Source of the DNA: Microbacterium sp. 3J1
GTDB lineage: Bacteria; Actinomycetota; Actinomycetes; Actinomycetales; Microbacteriaceae
Assembly: GCF_001049495.1 (NCBI RefSeq)
Contig: NZ_CDWI01000001.1
Coordinates: forward strand, 62,001 to 126,000
Direction of reading: 5' to 3'
Length of the DNA stretch: 64,000 nucleotides
The first letter of the stretch is position 1; the number at the start of each line of letters is the position of its first letter. Of the stretch, positions 18,285 through 26,768 are shown in pieces. Under the pieces are notes generated by a model, which was given only the letters and a program-made list of their open reading frames with translations, was not told where the DNA came from and made no database searches. A program made the position numbers and the translations under genes.

Positions 18285-19951
18285 GCGACGAGCGGCTCGC
18301 CCAGGCGCGCGCCTGGATGCGTCAGGACCCCGACCCCGAGACCCGTGACGAGCTCGCCGGGCTCATCACGCGCGCGGCGGGCGGCGAGGAGCAGGCTGTC
18401 GCCGAGCTCGATGATCGCTTCGGCGCTCGACTCGCCTTCGGCACCGCCGGACTCCGTGGGGCGCTCGGAGCCGGCAGCAACCGCATGAACCGTGTGCTCG
18501 TCGCGCAGGCCGCCGCCGGATTCGCGGCCTACCTGCGCGAGCGGGCCGGCGACCGTGTCCCCACGGTCGTGGTCGGCTACGACGGCCGCCGCAACTCCCG
18601 CACCTTCGCGACCGACTCCGCCGAGCTCTTCGCCGGCGCGGGCCTGCGCGCCATCCTGCTCCCCCGCCTCCTGCCGACCCCGGTGCTCGCGTTCGCCGTC
18701 CGCCATCTCGGCGCGGATGCCGGGGTGATGGTGACGGCGTCGCACAACCCGCCCAACGACAACGGCTACAAGGTGTATCTCGGAGGAGACGACCAGGGGT
18801 CGCAAATCGTCGCACCGGCGGATGCCGAGATCGCGGCGCACATCCAGCACGTCGCCGACACGGGCGACGTGTCCGCCCTTCCGCGCTCGACCGCGTACGA
18901 GACCGCCGGCGAGGACGTCGTCGAGGCGTACGTCTCGGCGACTGCGGCGGTGGCTCCCGCCCCGGAGTCGGCGTCCGGCCTCCGCTGGGTCTACACCGCG
19001 ATGCACGGCGTCGGGTGGGAGACGCTGTCGAAGATCGTCGCGGCGGCGGGCTACCCGCAGCCGATGGTCGTCGGCGAGCAGCTGACACCCGACGCGACCT
19101 TCCGCACCGTGTCCTTCCCGAACCCCGAGGAGCCGGGGGCGATGGATCTGTCCTTCGCCCGCGGCCGCCGCGTGCAGGCGGACTTCATCCTCGCGAACGA
19201 CCCCGACGCCGACCGCCTCGCGGTCGCGATCCCCGATGCGTCGTCGGAGAGCGGATGGCGGCGCCTCACGGGCAACGAGGTCGGGCTGCTGCTCGGCGCC
19301 CGCGCCGCACGCGCCGCGGCGGGCACCCCGGGAGCAGCACTCGCCTGCTCATTGGTCTCCTCCCCCGGGCTCCGCGCGGTCGCACAGCATCACGGTCTCG
19401 ACTTCCACGAGACGCTCACCGGCTTCAAGTGGATCTCACGTGCTCCCGGGATCGTGTTCGGCTTCGAGGAGGCCCTCGGCTACCTCGTGAACCCCGAGAC
19501 CGTGCGCGACAAGGACGGCATCTCGGCCGCGGTCGCGATCCTCGGTCTGGCCGCCGAGGCCCACGCGCGCCACGCGACCCTCGCCGACCTCATCGCCGAG
19601 CTCGGCGACACCTACGGTCACTTCGCCAGCGGACAGGTGTCCGTGCGCGTCGACGACCTCTCGGTGATCGGTCGGGTGATGCTGTCGCTGCGCACGCTCC
19701 CGCCGGCGCACTTCGGCTCCCACACCATCGCATCCGCGGAGGACCTCCTGCACGCGGAGCCCGGCCGGCCGTCGGGCGACGTGCTGCGCCACCGTCTCGC
19801 CGACGGCTCGCGCATCATCGTGCGGCCCAGCGGCACCGAGCCGAAGCTCAAGGTGTACATCGATGCCGCGGCGGAGTCCGCGGAGCGCGCCACCGCCGCC
19901 GTCGGAGAACTCGAGGCCGCCGTGCGCGCGCTGCTGGAAGAGCGCTCGTAG
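18281..19951 (+). CDS. pmmB: Phosphohexomutase/phosphopentomutase, PmmB-like
   Basis: 556 residues of the alpha-D-phosphohexomutase superfamily. Motifs: the phosphoserine loop VTASHNPPNDNGYK (Ser about 154), the Mg loop DPDADR, the sugar-binding GFEEALGY, and the phosphate-binding RPSGTEPKLK. Translationally coupled to deoD, so a natural role is conversion of ribose 1-phosphate to ribose 5-phosphate. Family members also act on glucose or mannose phosphates, so specificity is inferred from context only. Confidence 0.9.
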   Translation: MSDERLAQARAWMRQDPDPETRDELAGLITRAAGGEEQAVAELDDRFGARLAFGTAGLRGALGAGSNRMNRVLVAQAAAGFAAYLRERAGDRVPTVVVGYDGRRNSRTFATDSAELFAGAGLRAILLPRLLPTPVLAFAVRHLGADAGVMVTASHNPPNDNGYKVYLGGDDQGSQIVAPADAEIAAHIQHVADTGDVSALPRSTAYETAGEDVVEAYVSATAAVAPAPESASGLRWVYTAMHGVGWETLSKIVAAAGYPQPMVVGEQLTPDATFRTVSFPNPEEPGAMDLSFARGRRVQADFILANDPDADRLAVAIPDASSESGWRRLTGNEVGLLLGARAARAAAGTPGAALACSLVSSPGLRAVAQHHGLDFHETLTGFKWISRAPGIVFGFEEALGYLVNPETVRDKDGISAAVAILGLAAEAHARHATLADLIAELGDTYGHFASGQVSVRVDDLSVIGRVMLSLRTLPPAHFGSHTIASAEDLLHAEPGRPSGDVLRHRLADGSRIIVRPSGTEPKLKVYIDAAAESAERATAAVGELEAAVRALLEERS

Positions 19952-19956
19952 TCGTC

Positions 19957-20220
19957 ATGCCGCGGAGACACGTCGTGATCAGCGCTCACAACGGGGTGCA
20001 TGCGCGCCCCGTCGCGGAGCTCGTGCGGCTCGTCCAGGCGCATCCGCACGCCGTGACGCTGCAGACGTCGAGCGGCGCGGTCGTGGACCTCAGCAGCGTG
20101 CTCGCGCTCATGGACCTCGGCCTCGCCGCCGGCGACGCGGTGGTGCTCGAGACCTCGGAGTCGGAGGACGCCGAGGCGGTGCTCGACACGCTGGCCGGCG
20201 TCCTCGACCCCCGGCGCTGA
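19957..20220 (+). CDS. HPr-like phosphocarrier paralog
   Basis: 87 residues. The site His is present in HNGVHARPVAEL (H15), and DLSSVLALMDLGL matches the Ser46 helix of HPr. It starts 5 bases after the mutase stop, outside the PTS operon; the mannitol operon on the far side of mtlR holds a second, more standard HPr (22658). It could be an auxiliary PTS phosphocarrier or a signalling form. No other PTS gene is coupled to it. Start ATG 19957 gives the expected length. Confidence 0.82.
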   Translation: MPRRHVVISAHNGVHARPVAELVRLVQAHPHAVTLQTSSGAVVDLSSVLALMDLGLAAGDAVVLETSESEDAEAVLDTLAGVLDPRR

Positions 20221-20226
20221 CACTCC

Positions 20227-20248
20227 GATCCGCGAAGAACGCGGGATC
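20227..20248. terminator. Weak stem-loop between convergent HPr paralog and mtlR
   Basis: GATCCGCG (20227-20234) pairs with CGCGGGATC (20240-20248) with one bulge and a 5-base loop. It lies between convergent genes and lacks a T-run. Confidence 0.4.
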
Positions 20249-20257
20249 CGGCGGGCG

Positions 20258-22177
20258 TCAGCCGTCGATGACGGCGACGAGCTCGTCGAGGAACGACTCG
20301 AACGTCGACCCGCGGCGGACGATGCGCTGCACGCTGTCGCGCTCGCTGAACACCTCGACGAGCTGCTCGAACACGGTCTGGAACGCAGCGCGGTCGCTCT
20401 CGCTGAACGCGGCGAGCGCCACGACCTGCACGCGCCCCTCGCCCCAGGCGGCGGATCCGTCGGCGACGCCGATCGCGATGGCCGTCCTGCTCGCGGTCAT
20501 CTGGAGGGCGTGCGGCACGGCGAGGGCATCCGTGAACGCGGTGGAGGACATCCGCTCGCGCACGATCGTGTTCTCGACGTAGTCCTCGCCGATGAGACCG
20601 ACCCGCACGAGCAGGCCGCCCAGTCGGCGGATGATGGCCTCCTCGCCCTCATCCGGGAGCGGGTGGACGAAGGCGTCGGCGTGGAAGTAGCGCGCCAGCT
20701 CACCGCGCAGACGGGTGAGGCGTCGCGTGCGCCGCACCCGGGCCGCCGCCTGCTGGATGCGGTCGACGTCGGCATCCGTGAGGAAAGGCTGGATGCGCAC
20801 GAAGCGGTCGCCCGTCGCCGGTTCGATCGTGCTGAGGACCAGGTCGGTCTCGAACGACGCCCAGTCCGGGTCGACGTTCGTGACGACGCTCGTCACCTCG
20901 ATCGAGGTGCCGAGCGAGCGGTCGACACTGGATCGCAGCAGCTCGTGGAGCTCGTAGTACCCGGGGCAGACGATGGTCGCGGTGAGGATCGACTCGGCCT
21001 TGCGGCTGCGTTCGAGCCGACCGCCGACGTGCATCGCGATGTAGGCGATCTCGTCGTCGTGGATCGGGGTGCCGAGCCGGTCGTGCAGCCCGCTCGCGAT
21101 CGACACCGCCACCTCGAAGATCATCGGATACGTCGTCTTGAGCGAGCGGGTGAGCGGATTGCGCGTGAGCCCGCTCTCCTCGGCGCGGCGCAGCAGGTTC
21201 TGCACGTGCAGCGCGAGCCTCAGCACGAAGGTCTCGTCGACGAGGTCGACCTGGAAGTCCTCGGCGGCGCGAGCGAGCTCGGCGCGCACGGCCTGCTCCA
21301 CCGCGGGATCCACTCCGCTTCTCGCGACCTCGCGCGTCGCGTCCTCGCCCGGTGCCACGATGCGCGTGAGCACGAGGGAGGCGAGGTGCCCGCTGTCGCC
21401 CTCGCCGAGCGACACCGAGAAGTGCTCTTCGGCGAGGCGTGCGATGACGGCGCCCACCCGTGGGATCTCCTGGCGGGCGCCCGCGGGAGCCGCCTCCAGC
21501 GAGTGCCCGGCCGCCACGCGGTCGGCTGCGATCGCGATGTGCAGGAGCACGTCGGAGATCGCGAGCTCGTTGACGTAGTACCCGAGCTCGCCGAGTTCGC
21601 GCACGAGCTCCGACTTGAACGGCCCGACGGCGTGCGCTGCGACGGCGCTTCCGGCGAGAGCGCGCCGGAACGTCTCGGGGTGGAAGGATGCGGCATCCAT
21701 CTCGTCGTGCGCGAGCCTGCTGAGCAGGCGTCGCTGCGCCGCCTCGCCACCGGTCAGGCGCACGATCTCCCGATCACGGGTCAGCACGAGGTCGCCCCCC
21801 TCGAGCAGGACGCGTACCCTGGAGAGATCGGCCTCGAGCGTGGCCTCGCTCACGTGCAGCCTCTCGGCCATCTCGAACACGTCCACGCCGTCGGGGACGT
21901 CCAGCAGCGTGCGGACGAGCGCGTGCAGACGGTCGCGAGGTGCCGACTCGCCGCCCTGACGCCTGCGCAACGCGTCGCGCGCGCCCGCACCTGCCCGATA
22001 GCCCGCCGGGCCCGACTCGACGGCATCCGCGCCGGACGTGCGCGCGTTCAGGGCCGCGACATACGAACGGATGCTGCGCGGCGTCACGCCGAGCTGGTCG
22101 GCAAGACTCGCGGCCGTCGCCCACGTGCCCCGGCGCAGGAGGGTGGAGAGGAGCTGGTCCTGGCGCTGACGCGACAT
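20258..22177 (-). CDS. mtlR: PTS-regulated transcriptional regulator, MtlR/ManR type (HTH, PRDs, EIIB, EIIA)
   Basis: 639 residues. Two N-terminal DNA-binding helix-turn-helix units (LADQLGVTPRSIRSYVAALN about 22-41; MAERLHVSEATLEADLSRV) precede two PRD domains (conserved His near HIAIAADRV and HDDEIAYIAMHVGG). A short EIIB-like segment has Cys in TIVCPGYYELHELL, and a C-terminal EIIA fructose/mannitol-type domain has the His in DALAVPHALQ. Phosphorylation by PTS proteins should set its activity. It is divergent from the mannitol PTS operon, which it presumably activates. ATG 22177 follows a strong GGGGAGGA site; upstream readings run through that site. Confidence 0.9.
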   Translation of the reverse strand: MSRQRQDQLLSTLLRRGTWATAASLADQLGVTPRSIRSYVAALNARTSGADAVESGPAGYRAGAGARDALRRRQGGESAPRDRLHALVRTLLDVPDGVDVFEMAERLHVSEATLEADLSRVRVLLEGGDLVLTRDREIVRLTGGEAAQRRLLSRLAHDEMDAASFHPETFRRALAGSAVAAHAVGPFKSELVRELGELGYYVNELAISDVLLHIAIAADRVAAGHSLEAAPAGARQEIPRVGAVIARLAEEHFSVSLGEGDSGHLASLVLTRIVAPGEDATREVARSGVDPAVEQAVRAELARAAEDFQVDLVDETFVLRLALHVQNLLRRAEESGLTRNPLTRSLKTTYPMIFEVAVSIASGLHDRLGTPIHDDEIAYIAMHVGGRLERSRKAESILTATIVCPGYYELHELLRSSVDRSLGTSIEVTSVVTNVDPDWASFETDLVLSTIEPATGDRFVRIQPFLTDADVDRIQQAAARVRRTRRLTRLRGELARYFHADAFVHPLPDEGEEAIIRRLGGLLVRVGLIGEDYVENTIVRERMSSTAFTDALAVPHALQMTASRTAIAIGVADGSAAWGEGRVQVVALAAFSESDRAAFQTVFEQLVEVFSERDSVQRIVRRGSTFESFLDELVAVIDG

Positions 22178-22266
22178 GTTCCTCCCCGCTCCCCCGTGCC
22201 GACTGCACTGTCCCGACGTGTCTTCCATGATGTCAGGTACCGGGAGTCGCCGCTCCGAAACGGACG

Positions 22267-22282
22267 TTCCGCAGGGGCGGAA
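22267..22282. promoter_or_regulatory. Inverted repeat in the mtlR / PTS operon intergenic region
   Basis: TTCCGC (22267-22272) and GCGGAA (22277-22282) form a palindrome around four bases, midway between the divergent genes. It is a possible MtlR operator or small hairpin; no experiment or consensus supports it. Confidence 0.35.
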
Positions 22283-22308
22283 AGGAACCTGGTGGCACAG
22301 AGCCCCGT

Positions 22309-22335
22309 CCTTTCCCAGACTGTTCTCAGGAAAGG
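22309..22335 (+). promoter_or_regulatory. Inverted repeat that would pair with the Shine-Dalgarno sequence of the first PTS gene
   Basis: CCTTTCC (22309-22315) is the exact complement of GGAAAGG (22329-22335). The second arm is the ribosome-binding site, 8 bases before the ATG at 22344. Folding in the leader RNA would hide it. Confidence 0.5.
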
Positions 22336-22343
22336 TGGCATCG

Positions 22344-22661
22344 ATGAGGATCCTCGTGGTGTGCGGCGCAGGGGCGTCGAGCACGTTCGTCGCGCAACGA
22401 CTTCGGCGCGCGGCATCGGACGCCGGTCTCGACTGGGACGCGGCCGCCGGCATGGAGAGCTCCGTCTCGGGCGCCGACCACGATCTGATCCTCGTCGGCC
22501 CTCATCTGGCCGACCGCCTCGAGGCCATCCGCGGCGCCGTTCCCATTCCCGTCGCCGTCCTCCCCGAGGACGTCTTCGCGGACAGGGACGGCACTCGCAC
22601 CCTGGCTCTCGCCCGCTCGGTGATCGCCGACGCCTGGAACACCCCGAAAGGAACATCATGA
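22344..22661 (+). CDS. PTS EIIB component, lactose/cellobiose-type, orphan
   Basis: 105 residues. The N-terminus MRILVVCGAGASSTFVAQ has the phosphocysteine (C7) and P-loop-like CGAGASS of lactose/cellobiose-family EIIB, and a Rossmann-like single domain follows (DLILVGPHLADRL). It is the first gene of the PTS operon and overlaps ptsH by ATGA. No cognate EIIC or EIIA of the lactose family is present; the mannitol permease downstream has its own EIIB. It may be a regulatory phosphocarrier, for example for MtlR, or serve a permease elsewhere. Longer in-frame readings from 22176 lack a ribosome site. Confidence 0.82.
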   Translation: MRILVVCGAGASSTFVAQRLRRAASDAGLDWDAAAGMESSVSGADHDLILVGPHLADRLEAIRGAVPIPVAVLPEDVFADRDGTRTLALARSVIADAWNTPKGTS

Positions 22662-22936
22662 CCGTCTCCCGCACCGTCCGCATCGGTTCGTCCCATGGCC
22701 TGCACGCCCGCCCCGCGAAGCTGTTCGCGCAGGCCGCGAAGGACTCCGGGATCGCCGTGACGATCGCGAAGGACTCGGGCAAGGCCGTCAACGCGGCCAG
22801 CATCCTCGGCGTCATCGCACTGGCCATCGAGCACGGCGACTACGTCACCCTGACCGCAGACGGCGACGGCGCAGAAGGCGTGCTCGACACGCTCACCGAA
22901 CTGCTGACGACCGACCACGACCAGGACACGGCATGA
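22658..22936 (+). CDS. ptsH: Phosphocarrier protein HPr
   Basis: 92 residues. The phosphoacceptor H16 lies in SSHGLHARPAKLF, and KAVNAASILGVIALAI covers the Ser46 region (S48). It takes phosphate from enzyme I and gives it to EIIA domains. It overlaps both neighbours by 4 bases (ATGA at each end), so EIIB, HPr and EI are made in a coupled way. Confidence 0.94.
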   Translation: MTVSRTVRIGSSHGLHARPAKLFAQAAKDSGIAVTIAKDSGKAVNAASILGVIALAIEHGDYVTLTADGDGAEGVLDTLTELLTTDHDQDTA

Positions 22937-24618
22937 GCGAACTGCGAGGAGTCGGTATCGGCCTCGGCGTCGCCCAGGGGCCGGTCGTCCGTATGACCGA
23001 GGCACTGCTCGCGCCGGAGAACACGGCGAGCACGCAGGGCCCGGACGCCGAGCGCGCGCGGGTCCGGGAGGCGGTCGCGGCCGTCGCCCAGGAGCTCACC
23101 GCCCGCGGAGAGAAGGCGGGCGGCTCGGCGCAGGAGGTGCTCGAGGCGCAGGCGATGATCGCCGAGGACCCGACGCTTCAGGACGAGGTGGACACGAGGA
23201 TCGACGCCGGGTCGACCGCGGAGTGGGCCGTGCACGACGCGTTCGCCGGCTTCCGGGCGACGCTCGAGGCCGTCGGCGGCTACCTCGGCGAGCGCGCGGC
23301 CGACCTCGACGACATCGCGCAGCGCGTGCTGGCCCGGCTGCGGGGCGTCGAAGCACCCGGCGTGCCCGACCCCGGGCATCCGTTCGTGCTCGTCGCGCGC
23401 GACCTGGCCCCTGCGGACACCGCACTGCTGAACCTCGACCAGGTGCTCGCGCTCGTCACGTTCGACGGCGGACCGACCTCGCACACCGCCATCCTCGCCA
23501 GGGAGAAGGGCATCGTCGCCATCGTCGGCGCGGCCTCGGCATCAGACCTCGACACCGGGCGTCACGTCATCGTCGACGCCGCTGCGGGCATCGTGACCCT
23601 GGACCCGAGCGACGACGAGAAGGAGCGCGCGGAGCAGCGCGCCGCCGAGCGACGCTCCGCCGACTCCGCACCGCTCACCCCCGGCGCCCTCGCCGACGGC
23701 ACGCTGATACCGCTGCTGGCGAATCTGGGGAAACCTGCAGACGCATCCGATGCCGTCGAACGCGGGGCCGAGGGCGTCGGGCTCTTCCGCACGGAGTTCC
23801 TGTTCCTTTCGTCGGCCCAGGCGCCGACGGTCGAGCAGCAGCGGGCCTCGTACAGCGAGCTCCTCGCCGCCTTCCCCGGCAAGAAGGTCGTCGTGCGGAT
23901 GCTCGATGCCGGCGCCGACAAGCCGCTGGCCTTCCTCAACGACGCCCACGAGGAGAACCCGGCCCTGGGCCTGCGCGGCCTCCGTGCGCTGCGCGCCAGC
24001 GAGGACATCCTGCGGGAGCAGCTCACGGCGCTCGCCGAGGCGGATGCCGCGACCGACGCCGACCTGTGGGTCATGGCGCCGATGGTGGCGACCGTCGAGG
24101 AGACGGAGTACTTCACCTCCCTCGCCCGCGAATACGGGCTGAAGACCGCGGGCGTCATGGTGGAGGTCCCCTCGAGCGCCCTGCTCGCCGACCGGGTGCT
24201 CGCGCACGCCGACTTCGCCTCCATCGGCACGAACGACCTCACGCAGTACACGATGGCGGCCGATCGCCTCCTGGGCTCCGTCGCCGGCTTCCAGGATCCC
24301 TGGCACCCGGCCGTGCTGCGCCTCGTGCGCGAGGTGGGCGCCGCCGGAGCGCGCCTCGGCAAGCCGGTCGGGATCTGCGGCGAGGCCGCAGCCGACCCGA
24401 TGCTCGCCGTCGTGCTCGTGGGCCTCGGCGCGACGAGCCTGTCGATGGCGCCGTCGGCGCTTGCGGACGTGCGCCAGACCCTGTCCACCCGAACCCTCGA
24501 CGAGGCCCGACACCTCGCCGAACTCGCACTGGCGGCCGACGACGCCGCCGGTGCACGCCTCGCCGTGGCCGACGCCACAGCAACCCTTCCCCCTCACCAG
24601 AAAGAGACGACATCATGA
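22933..24618 (+). CDS. ptsI: PTS enzyme I (phosphoenolpyruvate-protein phosphotransferase)
   Basis: 561 residues. The HPr-binding helical N-domain is followed by the phosphohistidine site GGPTSHTAILAR (H184). The PEP-binding barrel shows GVGLFRTEFLF, RMLDAGADKP, GIMVEVPS-like GVMVEVPSSALLAD, the GTNDLTQYT motif and the catalytic Cys in GICGEAAADP. It phosphorylates HPr from PEP in the cytoplasm. Encoded inside the mannitol operon and coupled by ATGA overlap to both ptsH and mtlA. Confidence 0.95.
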   Translation: MSELRGVGIGLGVAQGPVVRMTEALLAPENTASTQGPDAERARVREAVAAVAQELTARGEKAGGSAQEVLEAQAMIAEDPTLQDEVDTRIDAGSTAEWAVHDAFAGFRATLEAVGGYLGERAADLDDIAQRVLARLRGVEAPGVPDPGHPFVLVARDLAPADTALLNLDQVLALVTFDGGPTSHTAILAREKGIVAIVGAASASDLDTGRHVIVDAAAGIVTLDPSDDEKERAEQRAAERRSADSAPLTPGALADGTLIPLLANLGKPADASDAVERGAEGVGLFRTEFLFLSSAQAPTVEQQRASYSELLAAFPGKKVVVRMLDAGADKPLAFLNDAHEENPALGLRGLRALRASEDILREQLTALAEADAATDADLWVMAPMVATVEETEYFTSLAREYGLKTAGVMVEVPSSALLADRVLAHADFASIGTNDLTQYTMAADRLLGSVAGFQDPWHPAVLRLVREVGAAGARLGKPVGICGEAAADPMLAVVLVGLGATSLSMAPSALADVRQTLSTRTLDEARHLAELALAADDAAGARLAVADATATLPPHQKETTS

Positions 24619-26255
24619 CGACGACGTCACCGGCCGCCACGAAGGCAGGCGGCCTCCGAACGGGCGTGCAGCGCTTCGGCACGTTCCTGTCCGGAATGAT
24701 CATGCCCAACATCGCCGCGTTCATCGCGTGGGGATTCATCACCATGCTGTTCATCCCGGCCGGGTTCTTCGGATCGAACAGCCCGTTCGGCTGGCACTGG
24801 GCCGGGGTCGCCGAGATCATCGGCGGCGGCGGCGACTCGGGCGTCGTCGGATGGCAGGGTGCCATGACCTCGGTGGCCGAGGGCGCCGACGGCAACATCC
24901 TCGCCTACGTGGGCCTGGTCGGTCCGATGGTCACGTACCTCCTGCCGCTGCTCATCGCCAACACGGCGGGGCGCATGGTCTACGGCGAGCGCGGCGGCGT
25001 CGTCGCCACGATCGCGACCATGGGTGTCATCGTGGGCACCAACATCCCGATGTTCCTCGGCGCCATGATCATGGGTCCGCTCGCGGCCTGGATCACGAAG
25101 CAGATGGACAGGCTATGGGACGGCAAGATCCGCCCCGGCTTCGAGATGCTGGTGAACAACTTCTCCGCCGGCATCCTCGGCATGGTCCTCGCCATCCTCG
25201 GGTTCTTCGCCTTCGGTCCGGTCATGCTCGGCATCAGCGCCGTCCTCGGCGGCGCCGTCGACTGGCTCGTCGCGCTGAACCTGCTGCCTCTCGTGTCGAT
25301 CATCGTCGAGCCCGCCAAGGTGCTGTTCCTGAACAACGCCATCAACCACGGCGTGTTCACGCCGCTCGGAATCGAGCAGGCCGCGGAGACCGGCAAGTCG
25401 ATCCTGTTCCTCATCGAGGCGAACCCCGGCCCGGGTCTCGGTCTGCTCCTCGCGTTCACCTTCTTCGGTGTCGGGGCGGCGAAGGCCTCCGCTCCGGGCG
25501 CGGCGATCATCCAGTTCTTCGGTGGCATCCACGAGATCTACTTCCCGTACGCGCTCAGCAAGCCCACCACGATCCTCGCGCTCATCGCGGGTGGTGCGGC
25601 CGGCGTCACCACGAACATGGTCCTCGGCGGCGGTCTCGCCTTCCCGGCGGCCCCCGGCAGCATCATCGCCGTCACCGCGGCAGCCGTCGGCCCCGGCGTC
25701 GCGAACCTGCTGGTCGTGTACCTCTCGGTGGTCATCGCCGCGGTCGTCACGTTCCTCATCACCGGTGTCATCCTGCGGGCGTCGCGCAAGCGCGACCTCG
25801 CTGCAGAGGGAGACAGCTTCGGCGACGCGATCGCGCAGACCGAGGCGAACAAGGGCAAGTCCTCCGCCGCCATGGATGCGCTGCGGGCCTCGTCCGGCGC
25901 GGGTGCGGCCAACGCCGCTGCAGGCACCGGTGCCGGCACCGCTGTCGCCACCGACCGCCGCATCTCGAACATCGTGTTCGCGTGCGACGCCGGCATGGGC
26001 TCGTCGGCCATGGGCGCCAGCGTCCTGCGGAACAAGTTCAAGAAGGCCGACATCGACGGCATCGTGGTGACCAACCAGGCGATCGCGAACCTCGACGGCA
26101 CGGCCGACCTCGTGATCACGCAGCAGCAGCTGACGGATCGCGCGAAGGCGCAGTCGCCGAACTCGCTCCACGTGTCCGTCGACAACTTCATGAACTCTCC
26201 GAAGTACGAAGAGGTCGTCGAGATGGTGCGCGAACAGCGCGAATCCGGCGCGTGA
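24615..26255 (+). CDS. mtlA: PTS mannitol permease EIICB
   Basis: 546 residues. The membrane EIIC domain has about 6-8 segments, with GRMVYGERGG and the substrate-site segment LNNAINHGVFTPLG. A flexible Gly/Ala linker (about 410-450) leads to an EIIB domain with C457 in VFACDAGMGSSAMGAS. It imports mannitol as mannitol 1-phosphate. There is no fused EIIA; that domain is the separate gene at 26320. ATG 24615 overlaps the ptsI stop. Confidence 0.95.
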   Translation: MTTTSPAATKAGGLRTGVQRFGTFLSGMIMPNIAAFIAWGFITMLFIPAGFFGSNSPFGWHWAGVAEIIGGGGDSGVVGWQGAMTSVAEGADGNILAYVGLVGPMVTYLLPLLIANTAGRMVYGERGGVVATIATMGVIVGTNIPMFLGAMIMGPLAAWITKQMDRLWDGKIRPGFEMLVNNFSAGILGMVLAILGFFAFGPVMLGISAVLGGAVDWLVALNLLPLVSIIVEPAKVLFLNNAINHGVFTPLGIEQAAETGKSILFLIEANPGPGLGLLLAFTFFGVGAAKASAPGAAIIQFFGGIHEIYFPYALSKPTTILALIAGGAAGVTTNMVLGGGLAFPAAPGSIIAVTAAAVGPGVANLLVVYLSVVIAAVVTFLITGVILRASRKRDLAAEGDSFGDAIAQTEANKGKSSAAMDALRASSGAGAANAAAGTGAGTAVATDRRISNIVFACDAGMGSSAMGASVLRNKFKKADIDGIVVTNQAIANLDGTADLVITQQQLTDRAKAQSPNSLHVSVDNFMNSPKYEEVVEMVREQRESGA

Positions 26256-26262
26256 CAGACCA

Positions 26263-26294
26263 GGCGGGGCGGATGCCACGGCATCCGCCCCGCC
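26263..26294 (+). terminator. Strong stem-loop between mtlA and mtlF inside the operon
   Basis: A perfect 14-bp GC-rich stem (26263-26276 with 26281-26294) with a 4-base loop and no T-run. In this position it could act as a partial terminator or protect the upstream mRNA 3' end. Confidence 0.6.
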
Positions 26295-26319
26295 TCCACA
26301 CCCTCAGAAAGGAATCACC

Positions 26320-26751
26320 ATGAGCGTTCTCACCCTCGGCCAGGTCCGCATCCACGCGGGCTCGACCACCCAGGAGGCGGCCCTCCAGGAGGCCACCGAC
26401 ATCCTCGTCACCGCCGGCGCCGTCACACCCGCGTACGTCGATGCCATGCGTCAGCGCGAGGAGACCGTGTCGACGTACATGGGCAACGGTCTGGCGATCC
26501 CCCACGGCACGAACGATGCGAAGGACGCGATCCTCGGCTCCGCCCTCTCCGTCGTGCGCTACGACGGAGGCGTCGACTGGGCCGGCGAGTCCGCGACGTT
26601 CGTGGTCGGCATCGCGGGCCGCGGCGACGAGCACCTGGAGATCCTGTCGCAGATCGCGATCCTCTTCTCCGATGAGGACGACGTCGCGAAGCTCAACGCC
26701 GCGCAGACGCCGGAGGAGCTGTTCGCACTCCTGTCGGCCGTGAACGAGTGA
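26320..26751 (+). CDS. mtlF: PTS mannitol EIIA component
   Basis: 143 residues of the mannitol/fructose EIIA family. The phosphoacceptor H62 is in [15 protein letters not shown], and the [15 protein letters not shown] segment is typical. It passes phosphate from HPr to the EIIB domain of MtlA. Good AGAAAGGAA ribosome site before the ATG; the stop overlaps possible mtlD starts. Confidence 0.94.
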   Translation: MSVLTLGQVRIHAGSTTQEAALQEATDILVTAGAVTPAYVDAMRQREETVSTYMGNGLAIPHGTNDAKDAILGSALSVVRYDGGVDWAGESATFVVGIAGRGDEHLEILSQIAILFSDEDDVAKLNAAQTPEELFALLSAVNE

Positions 26752-26768
26752 TGGCCGGGGACCGGACG

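Noticed and set aside
20258..22177. MtlR as a BglG-type RNA antiterminator
   Set aside because: It lacks the N-terminal RNA-binding CAT domain and instead has two DNA-binding helix-turn-helix units.
22176..22343. N-terminal extension of the orphan EIIB
   Set aside because: The extension covers the divergent promoter region and has no ribosome site, while ATG 22344 has a good one and starts at the conserved EIIB N-terminus.
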